Part shown: in pieces, positions 1 through 12,847 of the stretch
Layout of the letters: every line of letters starts with the position of its first letter
How positions within the stretch are numbered: position 1 is the first letter of the stretch
Assembly (NCBI GenBank): GCA_033439265.1
Contig: JAVTVX010000013.1
Location: 24,696,000 to 24,759,999, forward strand
Direction: 5' to 3'
DNA: 64,000 bases
Source: Dillenia suffruticosa
Lineage: Eukaryota > Streptophyta > Magnoliopsida > Dilleniales > Dilleniaceae
Program-made: the position numbers and the translations under genes
Notes under the pieces: generated by a model
What the model saw: only the letters and a program-made list of their open reading frames with translations
Told to the model about the DNA's origin: nothing
The model's database searches: none

Positions 1-100
1 TTGGACTGATGACGATATGCCGGGCACTGCATGAATTGTTTGCTGAAAAGGATGCTCTTACATATGTACACAGCAATAATTGCTTGATTGATATTGGCAG

Positions 101-2236
101 CGTTCTGGAGTTGAATTTCCCCGGCGTTCACGTGATGCAGCTCCTATATTTACTCCACCGGCTACTCATCCTACTCCTGGGCAACTTCAACTGGGATATG
201 GTATGCCAAGTAACATTCCAAAAAGGCTTGATGAGGCTATGGCATCTGAGGTGGAAACTTTGAGGTGGGAACATGGCATTGGTTCTACAATTCCATTGTT
301 TCTGATATTACCCTTTCTGCTGATGTTGCTTAGTCTGTGTGTTGATTTTGTTGCAACTTCCAACTTCTGACTAGCTATTGGTTTTTTTGTCCTGCTTTAA
401 GTCGATCAAGCTTGGAGTCCATGCGTAATATTATGGACCTTTTAGCAGACATGCTGCAAGCTGTGAATCCTAGTGATCGTGAGGTATGTGCATGGTTTTG
501 TTTCTTACTTTATCTTATACAATTTCACAACTGTTGTTACTTTCTATTTGTAGGCTTTACAAGATGAAATACTAGTTGACCTGGTCAGCCGATGTCGCAC
601 CAACCAAAAAAAACTGATTCAGATGCTGACGTCAACAGTGTAAGTTATCTCCATTCTGCGTTTTGTTTGCTCATCCAACAAGATTTCACAATTTTGCTTA
701 TTTCTTGTACATTTTGTGGTATCACTACTTGTTTATGTGGTTGCCATTTAACATATTTTGGATTTCTGTGGCTATAATGCAGGGATGAGGAACTTCTTGG
801 TCAGGGCCTTGAATTGAATGATGGCCTTCAAAATTTGCTCGCAAAACACGATGCTATGGCATCTGGGTCCCGATTGCCAACACAACCATCAAGCTCCAGC
901 TCCCACATAGCTGAAGTAGATGGGTCCCTTGTTAAATCAAATGAATTTAGCAATTCCAGCCCTAGGCCAAACATAAATGTAACTTCACCTGTTACTAGTG
1001 TGCCGAAAAGCCAGCTTGAAGAAGAGGAAGATGAGGAAGATGACTTTGCTCAACTCGCTCGAAGGTTAGTTCTTTTTCTAAAGATCAACAATTTTGAATT
1101 TTATTTCTGTAGCCCATATTTTTATCTGGACAATTCCATGATGGTCTATTGTCTTTTGAGAATTTTATAAAGTCATATTGTTGGGCCAATTGCTTATGAG
1201 GTCTGCATGTGGGTTATGGTATTAAATTTGCCAAATTATGATGATAATTTATTGTCCTGAGGTGGCTTTTAGACATTCATTTGGGCCAGATATTTCTTAA
1301 CCTATATTTGGGACAAGATAGAATTAGATACAAGATGATCTTTGACTGATCTGAAATTTTAATGGTTTCAGACATCATTCTAAACCTCAGTCCATGCCCT
1401 CTCAAAGTTCAACTAATGGAGTTCGCAGCAGTACTACTCTATTCAACACCAGTAATGGTGTAACTTCATCTACATCGACAGATTACAATCCTACATCAAA
1501 CAATACATTAGCTTTGGCTCTGCCAGATCCACCTGCACCAGTGAGGACAACCAAGGAGCAGGATATGATTGATCTTTTGAGCATCACCTTGACAACGTCG
1601 AGTTCCCCTCATTCCCCTCTTCCTCCATCGTCAGCATCTAGTCAAAACATGAATCAGGTACCTGTTTCCCCAAGCTCACAAGTTTATCCAAACAATACCC
1701 AGCCTCAACAGGCTCAGTACTTTGGAGGCCAGGGACTGCAGGTTCAATACAACAGTTATGTTGCTCCTTGGGCCCAAGCCCAAGCCCAACCTCAACCTCA
1801 ACCTCAACCTCAGCAACCATCACAACCACAATATTCCCAGTATATGCCTAGCTACCCTCCACCACCATGGGCTCCAACCCCTGGCTATTACAGCAACCCA
1901 AATCCGGTTTCTGGTGCTGCTTTTTACAGTCCAACTGCACAAGCCACTGGATCTTATACATCCTTGCAAGTCGCCCGGCCCTTGCAACATTACAACTCAT
2001 TTCCAGCAAGGAATACTAATGGCCCTGCTGGGCAAGGAGATACACAAACCAACTTTGGTTCCTATAATGCTCCCGGAGCAACAGGACAGAAGCCGTTTAT
2101 TCCATCATATAGATTATTTGAAGATCTTAATGTTCTTGGTAGTGCAACTGCAGATGCAAAGCTGAATATAGCAAGCAGCATGTCTCCTAGCTTATCAGGA
2201 ACACCGGGCCAAAGTATGGTTGGTGGGAGGAAGTGA
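101..2236 (+). CDS. TOL: TOM1-like (TOL) VHS/GAT ubiquitin-adaptor protein, 3' part
   Basis: TOL proteins bind ubiquitinated membrane cargo and pass it to ESCRT for vacuolar sorting, replacing the ESCRT-0 that plants lack. The N-terminal VHS domain lies left of the window; five exons (492 codons) are present: 101-264, 402-483, 554-639, 783-1064 and 1372-2236, with GT-AG introns and consistent phase. Exon 1 carries the VHS-GAT linker (SGVEFPRRSRDAAPIFTPP). Exons 2-4 encode the helical GAT domain (SMRNIMDLLADMLQAVNP, DEILVDLVSRCRTNQKKL, ELLGQGLELNDGLQNLLAKH), followed by an acidic EEEEDEEDDFAQLARR segment. The last exon is a low-complexity Gln/Pro/Ser/Tyr tail with a (QPQ)n run, typical of the long TOL6-9 class. 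The first donor (GTGGGA) is weak. Neighbouring RAPTOR suggests the TOL7/TOL8 type; the exact paralogue is inferred from context, not from sequence comparison. Confidence 0.93.
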
Positions 2237-3869
2237 CATGGACTATGGTAATTTGTTGTTGCTATATTTGATACATACTTTGTGAGCTAGACACCATAAG
2301 CTTTATTTTACTATACATCTAATCCACTGATTTGTATTGTATATAAATGTATTTTAGATTGATTTTTGGTGTTGTCAATTTGTAGTCCAATTGATTGTTG
2401 CTGCCAGTATAGGGAGATGAAAGGAGCTTTACCGTGTTGTACTGATGTCCTATGATTGTTTTCATGGTCTCTCTCCAAAACTTGAGTTAAGAAGAATGGA
2501 AATTTTGAATTTGGTGTAAGCAAATTTATGTTTCTTTTTTGGAAACTGACGAGTTTTAAAACAGGTTGGGCACATACATGCACAATATGGCAAGCAATCC
2601 CACGTTAATGGCAGTAATCTGGAGTGGCCTAGCAAAATTTCAGTTTAACTCGAACCTAATTGTTTTTATCGTGAATTTAGAGCCGGCTGTGGGGGTTTAA
2701 AAGAATTTATTTCAATGGAAATCCGAATTCTGAATCATGGAATTTGTTGGAATTAAGAGCAATTTTGAACAAATCCATGCCAACTGGACTTCAAAGAAAA
2801 TCTAAATAATTGGAGTTGGGATTGGATTCCATTACAAGTTCAAATGAGTAGCAGATTCTGATGACATTTGAAACCAAAATCTTGAGATCTTTGGAAATCC
2901 AAAGTAGAAAACTTGCAGTTATCTGCAATTCGAGAACAGATTTTCACGGATTTCAAACTAATTCCATAGCGAATTAAATTTAATCAAAGAATTGCATTCA
3001 AGGCATCCATATACCAAATCACATATTTTGGTCGCAAGGTAAATCCAGGTATTTTGGGTTACAAATTAAGTCTTTCATTGCGACTGTAATCCAAATTCAA
3101 ATCGAACCGGGGATTTGAATTTGGATTTTGGATTTTAAAGCAGTAATTTCTAATATGGTTTGCCAGATCATTTCTAGTGTTTTTGGAGTTTTAGAACAAT
3201 TCAGAATCCCTGTTGATAGCATATATTTTCCATTTGGATTGTGACAATGAACTTATCATCCATATCCCATAAACATCAACCGAATCAAGGAAACAGGCAA
3301 CTTTTTCCGGTTGGTGGGCAAGGGGGGGAAGCAAAGCAGGGCAGAGAGAGAGATTAGAGTTCGCCAAAGAAACAAAGAGGCCCGAATATAATTACAGATA
3401 TTTCGAATCCTATCAATTGCAAGGAGGAACTACCCCAATCACTACATGTACGCATCACTAAAAATAATGGACTATAAGCATGCAACTTTTACAGATGGAA
3501 AAGGACTGCGAGAGCAAAGATCACACCAAAAGAACAAAGAAAACTATTTACAACCTTTTCCCCTATATCATCATCAAGATTATTCGCCAAGCCTCCACTC
3601 CAACCAACTTTGCAGGATTTCCTGCTAACAGGCATGATCTACCGGAGGCTAATGAATATATGTATACAATTCTAATCACAGCGAACCCAGAATGTACTTG
3701 CGCATGTTGATGACAATGAGATTTGAGTCACTCTGTCTTGCACATTAACGAATCAAGTGCAACCATAAAGCCCATTTCGATGGCACGTCATCGAATAAAT
3801 ACTAAATGTCATTGCATTGCCACACCCAAGGGCTTTTGATCAAGAATGCACGTTTAAAGAATGTGTGTG
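2237..3869. other. Convergent intergenic region: 3' UTRs of TOL and RAPTOR
   Basis: The two genes face each other tail to tail, with 1.6 kb between stop codons. The stretch holds no convincing coding exon. It must contain both 3' UTRs and cleavage sites, but no single poly(A) signal can be assigned because AATAAA-like words are common. A purine-rich patch at 3310-3380 is the only compositional anomaly. Confidence 0.5.
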
Positions 3870-6800
3870 TCATCTTGCTTGGGAGTTTTCATCAGCATAA
3901 ATGGATACACAGGCATCGGCAGTGCCAGCAGCAAGCAATACTTGATAGGGATGGAAGGTCAGACAGCTCACAGATCCAATTTTCTGGGCCATGAAGGTGA
4001 AATAATATCTGATAGTGTCTAGTGGTTTACCCTCCAGATCAAAGACTTTGATACGCTGTTGTGCTGATCCACTAGCAATAATGGGTGCATGCCTGTGAAC
4101 AGCTAATGCTGTAAGGGAGCCTCTGTGAGCCTTGATTGTGAGATAGGCATCCTCCTGATTTCTTATATCAAGAAACTTAATGTCGCCAGCCTGAGATGCA
4201 CTGACTATCTGAAAATTTGAACAAAAAACATCACTAAAGCAACGTAACAGACATTTCGCCAAGATCATGAACCAAACAAGTGTGCCTGAGAGATAGGTGA
4301 AAACCAGTGTGAAACTAATATAAATTGTCTTTACCTTTCCTGGATCAAGTCCAGGTTGGAAGCCAATCCCCGCCACTCTTTCTACTTGTTCTGTGTGTGG
4401 CCGTGTTACACAAACAAGCCTAGAAATTACGAATTAAAAAGATATTATGAACAAGCATGCAGAAAGAATAGAGTGAAGAATGAACAAATATTGATCCCTA
4501 AACAGCAAAACCTTTCAGAAATTTAAGCTTGTCATGATTTATACGATTATATTGCTTAAATGACTAAACAAATGGACCAAATTTGTGAGAAACCCCATTG
4601 CTGGAGTATCCTGTGCCAGATATGATGCAAGCATTGCATGAACATGGTTTCTAACATAGATATAAGGAACACAACCATAATTGATTGGCTAGTCTTTTTG
4701 TTAACATCTTGTATTTGAATTTACAGATGATAGGATTGCTGATGGCTCCAAGACATTAAATCTTTAATTTCCTAGGAAATCTGGCCTGGACAACTGTCAT
4801 ATCTGCTGTTTCTCCAGGACTTTTTTCCAAAAAAGGATTAAAAATAACACAACCGTATCAGCGTCTTTTGTTTTACATTATAATTTGGAAAGGGACAATG
4901 CTCTCACAGTATTATATTTAAAATTATAGATGGTTTCAATCCTAAAACCAATCAATTTCTGGTAGATGTCCAATTCCAATATATATTTTAGGAAAGCATA
5001 TGAAGCATCATAAGATAATCTTCATGATTACAAATGCTCACATTTCAGGTGTCCGGATGTCATATAATCTGACTGAACCATCAACAAAACCAGCAGCTAA
5101 TTGGCCTCCATGAACTTGAGAAGCAGCCTACATTGAACATTCATATAAATCTCCATTATGACAAATCAGAGAATCCTAATCTCATGAGGCAAGCATAATT
5201 GCCAATGCCAACAGACCAGAAAATCAAAGGAAAAAAAGGGTAACAAAGCAGAAACATAATGAACACAGTAAGGTTAGGCAACATGGTCAAGATAATAAGA
5301 GACAACAAACATTAAATGCATGTAAGACCAAAAGAAAAAAAGGGGAAGAAAAATAAAAGAAGATGACATGTAAGCAAGTTATACAGAATAAAAGGGACTA
5401 TAATCAGACTCAGCTGTTAAATCACAGCCTGTACAAGCATCTTACATCATTTGAATTCTACATTCTTAAGTTTTAAAATTATGTATAGATATATATAATT
5501 TTTCTTTTTTTTAAAAAAAAAAAAAATGTATACAAACTGTGAAGAAAGGTAGCTCCTGTTCCCATCATTGCTAGATCATCAACACTGGTTATTTTGCTAC
5601 TGATCTTTATTTGGGCAACACTTGAAAATTACAGCATACAGCTTTTTGGTACTTATCTAACTTGAGCATGTACAGAATGTAAATACTAAATTTACTAACT
5701 TGAATGACTTCAAGTGAAGTTGAAATAAGTTCTTGTTATTGGGAAAAAGACATGACTTGCTCAATTTAGTTATTGTATCTCAATGAGTATTTATGCACAT
5801 TATTGATACTATTAGTGAACCTACCAATTACAAATGGAAATGGGAAGTATCCCTCAAATATGCATAAATATCTAAGAAGTATCATGTATGTGAAATAATA
5901 AAAGAAATTGGATACACCAAATGGAGTATCTAACACATCTGCTGAGAAATAGCTAGGCCAATATCTTAAAAAACATGGATTCAATACATATATGGCTTCC
6001 TTTTTTATGTATCCATACTTATAGAAGAAACTTCTTAATAGGGAGCATTAGATATGCTAAGAAACTTATTAAGCATCCAGAAAAGCAGGATGAAAGGAAC
6101 CAATGACATGATAATAAAGTGCAAGTCTTCATAAGTCCTATGCCGTGATTCACCGAAGAGGGTGAAAAAGACCATTACTGGTTTTTAAGTAAACTAAACT
6201 CCATCCACCCGAAAGAAACACAAGTCAGGCTCCTAAAACACCATCCAGTAAGATATTTGTCATTCAGAGAACCAAGTATCCAAAAAAGAAAAAAGCAACA
6301 TCAATGCAGGGCTAAGTATGATAAATCTGAAACTTGCGGCTGCTAATCAGGAATTATGCCCCCCCACCCCAAAAAAAAAACCGAAAGGTCATCACCAGTA
6401 ATGTGTCCCCAGACAACATGACTTTCTTCTTCCTCTTCAGTATCGGATGAAACTTAAAATTAATTAATCCAAACAGAAAGGAACTTATATGTGATATCAG
6501 CCTAGAAATCTTATACAATGAAGTTCAACAAGTCAACAATATGCATTACAAAAAGCAGATAACTGTGACAACAGACATTTAGGCAAGTTAAAAGGACACT
6601 TTTGTCATGTACACCACCAAATTCTTTAATAAGCATAGGAGATTGCTTTCCAAGAGCCACTGCTGTTATTTTTCCTATGGTACCCTATCAGGTTATGTTG
6701 ACAGGTACCAAACTCCAAAACATAAGAACTTAAATCACCCACCAGCAAAAAATGAGGAAGAATATCATACACCATTTAAAGGGAACTCTATATGTTTAGA

Positions 6801-9800
6801 GGGTATGTGAAACCTCTCTCACAGGTCCCCATGGGTAAACTCAAATACGTAGTCCCCAAATACATATACACGGAAGAAAACATCAATACAAATTATCATA
6901 TGACATAAAATGACCACACACTGCAATGGCATTTTTTTTCTGGCAAAGCATATGTTTCATGAATGAGAACTCAAATAAGTAGTCCTACAGCATATTGCAA
7001 CAACAAACTTATATAAAGTAAGGAGAACACGCAAGAGGAAGAGCAGGGTGTGGACTGAAAACAAGTACAAGAGGAGTTAAAACCCACCAGAGCGGATATG
7101 CTGCAATCAGATGATGAGGGTACAGAATTAACAAGCTGCTCCTTATCAAGATCCCAAAGCATGATAGATGATATCTCCCCAGAAGCATACTACAAGTAAT
7201 GTAGCATAGCAAGACACATTTATAGAACCATTAAAATGAAAAGCATAAGCCCTTGAGGAAAAGCATTCTAATAAATAAATAGCAAAGTATTTCGACCTAA
7301 AGTAAGCTAAGCATTTACCAAGTATCCAGACTGCTGCTGCCAGTCAACAACTGCATTTACACTTCTGATGCCAGGTTTATGTCCTTGAATTGAAGAGAAT
7401 GCGGTCACCAGTTTTTGTTTACCCCTGAGAGAGTAATCTTTCCATACCCGAATATTTCCGTCACCTATATCAGATGATCATAGCACGTGAGTTCCTTGAA
7501 TTCTCAACATCCCCCCCAGTGGGCAGGTGCTCCACAAACATAGTGTGACTGAAAATCAAAGAGGAAAGAAGCTCACTAGAAGCAACTAAAAGCAAGCTGT
7601 CATCAAGCTCATTTACAAGGCAAAGTTTTGAGATTCCCTTGTCAGGATAGTCGTGATTGTCAAAACTATTTAGAAGAGCGCCCTCCTCATAATTCCATAT
7701 CCTAGGAAAAGACATCAAACAGTTAGTCCATACAGAGAACACTGAAAAGCAAGCAGGCTAAAACGAAGTAAAGTTAACATATATCATTGTTGAATTGTTT
7801 TCACATATTACAAGGAGACTTAATTGAAAAGTATCTAGTACATTTCTCATATTTGTGCTGAATTATCGTAACATGCAACAGGCATAGGACTTTTATAATA
7901 ACAACTTATTCTCAACTATTTGTACAGTAAAGGAATACAATATTGCATATTCTCAAACAAGAGAGAGAAACAAAATGAAGATATCTATATATATTCATGA
8001 TATTCTTCCTGTGGTGGGTTCATGAATTATAGTTTGGTTAAACAACTGGTAACTCATGTAACAATGAAGTTGGAAAATAAAATAAAATCGAAGACCATGC
8101 AAGATTTCCAAATAAAATACAGAAACCCACCTGTGAAGCTTAATTTTTGTGGGTTCATTGGGTCCCTATAATTTATAGTTTTGTTGGGCACGAATTTGAT
8201 TTGCCACACCAAATACTACCAAATGGACAAAATTGCAGATGCTCACTAAACCAGATCCTTGACAGAAACAACACAGAGTTACCATAATCCACCATGTGAA
8301 GTATGAATTTTATTTGCACTCTCAAAATAGTGAAACACCATAAAGATAAACTGGTTCAAGACTATATGATTAAAAAAAGAAAGCAAACCTAATCCTTTCA
8401 TTTTCATCAGCAGCAACTACCACATGGGAGAAAGGCTGCAACAAAGCTGCTTTTGTGCCAGTCTCAAATTTTGTGTCCCAGGTAGCAATTGGATTGTTAA
8501 GCTTGCTAATGGCTGTGAGCGGAGAGAGAAACAACAAAAATCACATGACAGCAAAGATGAGTAACTCTGCCGCAAGTAAATGGTCTCCATATCAATAAGA
8601 ACTCACAAGAGTGCTGGCATTTTGCAATCCGATCCAGCGCATGTTTTTCCCTTTCTTCTCTTTGAGCCAAAATTTCTTCACCATCATCAGCTCTTGTAAG
8701 AAGTGGCTTTGAGAAATGACCACAACTCCAATTGTAGATGGTTGACTGTGGAAGGAAACTGCGGTCAGAAGCCCCAGAAGCACCTCCAGCTCCTAAAAGT
8801 GGATCTGCTAATCCAGAATCTGCAGAATTCAACTGGTGCGGTCTGAACTCTAAGGAGCATACTCTTCTCATTCCTGTCATATAACTGGGTCGAGGAGGGC
8901 TAACTGGAGGTGTTCTAAATGTCAGAGGTAAATGAGCTGCCAAAACAAATCAAATCCAAGAATGTACATGAGGTGCAAATCATTATTCCAAAAACTAATC
9001 ACACAAGTGACTCTACTCATGCTTTAGCTACAAAATCACAAACATTACCTGGATTCATATCAAACCATGAAGAAGACCGAGCAAGACCAGCTAGGCTAGC
9101 GGGTGGAGATGTCATTGTAGGGTCACTAGATCGAAAACTCCCACCAGTGGATCTTGAATGTTTAGCCACAACTTGTTCAATTCCAATAACCGGAAGAATC
9201 CTGCGGCCAAAGTTTGCAATGCATGGTGATGGGTCCTTCACTAAAGTACAAATAGCCATTAGGCACTGTGAATATATTGCATTGTCTAATGCCCTTGGCC
9301 GGGAATGATTAACCACCCCATTACTAGTACCATCAACCAAAGTACCAGATTCAGAGTGCTGAGATGAATCATCAGATAAAGGAGATCCATGCATCATTCC
9401 AGAATTGGCAAGAGGACTGCCGGAGGCCCTTCCATCTCGAACCAATGAAGGGTTATCGCCACCAACTCGAAGTAATGGACCAATTTGGGAAGGAACAATA
9501 CTTGCATGTGGCGCATAAGGATTTGGGCTGCTATAATTACCAGACACACCTTTGATGTGAGCCAGAGAGGGCAAGGAGCCTAAGAGAGAGTTAGACTGAG
9601 GTTTCCAATGTGCAGCAGCAATTAATTTCATATGCTTATTGTGACCAAACACAAAACGTGCCAGAGCTGTCATAACATTTGAAGACATCCAAAATTACCC
9701 ACAATTCGCAGTTGATTTAACATAAACAATGACATGAGAGGAAAAAGGAAAAACACCTACAACAGGGGTACAACTAAGATCCAAGATAAATATACAATCA

Positions 9801-12800
9801 TATAGAATAAAGTACAATGGATGTGCAAATACATGGAACTTCATTTCGTCATATATGAAACATTTCATTAATCAAATAATAGGTGAGCATGCTAACTAAG
9901 TTACTTATATGAAACATCCAATAATCCAAAAAAAGTGAGCATGCTAACTAAATTAAAGTATCTCAAGATAGGCACCCGTTGCCTAGTCAATCAGAATTTA
10001 TATCATACAGAAAATTAATAAAAGTTCAAACAGATACCACACACACCTTGGATCATTTAATACCTGTCAAAAATATTAGAAGTATCATTCCTATATGCTA
10101 ACAAATAGACCCATTCTGGGCCACACTGCACCCTGATCACATTTGTATTAGCTAATTGGTTCTAATTGCACCATAACCAGTCTCATTTCATCAGCATGAG
10201 AACAGTGTTGCAGTCATGGTTCCAATATTTCATCATGGACAGGAAGAGGTCATTTTTTCTTATGCTACTATGATTGTGTTCAACATACAAAACAACAAGC
10301 ACCAATGACGTGAGATCCGCAAACAGAAGTATCTGAAAAACCAAAAGCTTGTGCATGCATGACTATTATCTCTTCCAATGTCTCTGTCTCAGTGATTTAA
10401 CGCATACAAACAAAGAATTATAACAAAGCAGAAGCATGATAAAAATTCATCACAAAGGAATTGCGACAGAAAACAAAGTAGAAGCATGATAAAAATTCAC
10501 CATGAAGGAATTGCGACAGAAAATGAAAGATTTCAGACTCATCACTTACCTACAGCAACCTCTGCCCTGACCAGGGGACTTCCATCTGAAACAACACTCA
10601 AAAGGCTTTTCAAAATACGAACTTCAGCCCTAATTTTATCATCATCATCACATTCATCTCCCACAATGCCATCTCTACATGAGTCAAATCCAACATCAAG
10701 CAGGGTAGCCAAGGCAAAAACAGCAGAGGCTCTGACCTGAGGGAAAAAAGGGACAGCTTCTTTTATTTTTTTGTAAATGGGTTAAAATATGAAGTAGGAA
10801 TCATCTCAAGGAATAAGGCAAACCTCTGGTTGAGGCTCAGATAGCAGGGGCTCAAATATGGTAGGTGCATCTGCCTGTAAACCTAAGTTCTGTGCCTCTG
10901 TGAAATCTTCCCACAGCTTTCCCAGACAAAGACAAAGCCATTGAAGAAATAAAGGTTCTGTCTGCGAATCATTTAGAGTTGAATCCTGAAGATGTCTTAA
11001 GCACACATGTATCATACCAGCTTCAATGCATGCTTCTTGACCACGTCTATGGCCATCTACAATGACAGCCAAAACAAATGCAGCCATTGCACGTTGCTCT
11101 GGATATGCTTCCATGCAATCAAGGAATTTGATGAAATATGTATGACCCCCATCCTTGACCAGATCTACCTGACATGACTGAAGAAACAACAAAGAGCTTG
11201 ATAATGTTGCTGTAGAAAAGAAAACAAGAATGAAAACATCAAAGAAGCCTCAGGCGACAAAAAGGGTGCACACAATCTAAAGGAAGAGGGGAGATAATCT
11301 ATGGATAGCATATATAAAGCCCACCTTGACCTTGGGCTTCACCCTTCTTTCTTAATTTTTTTCCCAAGTGAGTGATTAGTGCACAGATGAATAAATGTGC
11401 TTGACAGGACCACAAAATATACCTTATCAAGTGCAAGGATCTTTGTCCATATAAATACAAGAATTTGCCGTAACTCGGGAGTTGTAGTTTGCAAGAGCTT
11501 CAAGACATAGGGAAATATTCCAACTGAGAGGGCCTACACATAAGAGACCATTAAGTAAGCACAAACAGAACTAATACTTGCAAACTATGAACACATGCAA
11601 GCCAATTCATTGATTAGTACCAGATCTACAGCCCAGCGGCCCATATCCAGAAATCTTCCCAGAAGAACCAGTGCCCGAAATCTATGGCATTGACTGAGCA
11701 AAACCTAGAAACACATATATGGGAAATGAAACACCATATAAACACAAATTTATATACATAAATAAGATGCCATTTGCTTTCCTCTATCTTTTTGCTTTTT
11801 TTTGGGGGGGTGGGATTTAGTAGTTTATTGTTTGGTTGAGCATAAGCAATTAGGGTGGGGGATGAATGGTTCTTTACAGAAGCAAGACCATAGATAAATC
11901 ATACAGCCAATTTTTCAGAATAAGAAAGACATATCAGCATAAACTATAAACTTGAGTTACAACGTACTTAAAGATTTCACACACAATTGCATTTCAAGGA
12001 CATTAATCGCAAGACCAGCGCAATACTGTAAATGGCAGTCCTGGTCAACCATGGCTACATAAAAAATAAAAAAAAAGCTATTGATCCCTCGGTATCACTT
12101 TTCCATCATGTTGATCCCCAATTCTCAATGTTAATTACCAATAAATTTCAGAGATGTACACTGACTATACAAGCCTACATGTAAACAGTCTAAAAGTATA
12201 AACTCTACCACTGAAAGATATGTTCCCTTAGACAGGCTCAATATTCAGCCATTGGCCGGACGATAAAAACTTGGCCAATGTGGAGCAACACCGAGGGAAT
12301 ATCTTCATCCCACCTTGCCAATAAAAATTTAAAGAAGGACTTCAGAAGAGAAGCTGAAATCATGCTACCTACAACCCAGAAAAGTTTTCTTTAATATCAC
12401 CTTATTATATGATGAATGACCAACTTAGATCCCTAGAATTGATAAGGACCGGTTCGCACCTGAAGTACAATAGGCAACTGCTCTGGTGGCTTCTTATGTT
12501 CGGATCCATGGTCGAGCCATACCTCAAAAGCTGTCAGTTGCTCAGTGAAAAAAGGACTAGGCTGCAAGAGAACAGCATAACTGAGATAAAAATAATAATA
12601 ATAATAATAAAAAAAAAAAATGATCCCAGCAATCTTGGCCACCAGATTGAAGAAGCGGCAGATCAAAATACAAACTAGATGAGGAAAAAGATTACCTGGA
12701 ACTCTGCATCAGGGTCCTCAACCAGCGAATGGAGCTGAGAAAGGCATATCTCAGCCGCCATGTCCCATGCATCCCTATGGTGAACTTGAGAAGTCAAATT

Positions 12801-12815
12801 AAGTATGACTAAAAC

Positions 12816-12847
<32 letters not shown>

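Noticed and set aside
1722..2165. 147-codon open frame, and a minus-strand one at 1638-1829
   Set aside because: Alternative-frame readings of the Gln/Pro-rich TOL last exon; low complexity keeps several frames open.
8919..9308. 129-codon plus-strand open frame
   Set aside because: Antisense to RAPTOR exons at 8607-8936 and 9049-9666, where the minus strand is clearly coding and in phase.
12821..12847. Regular repeats as a possible CRISPR-like array
   Set aside because: Plain dinucleotide and trinucleotide microsatellites with no spacers; the sequence is a plant nuclear genome.
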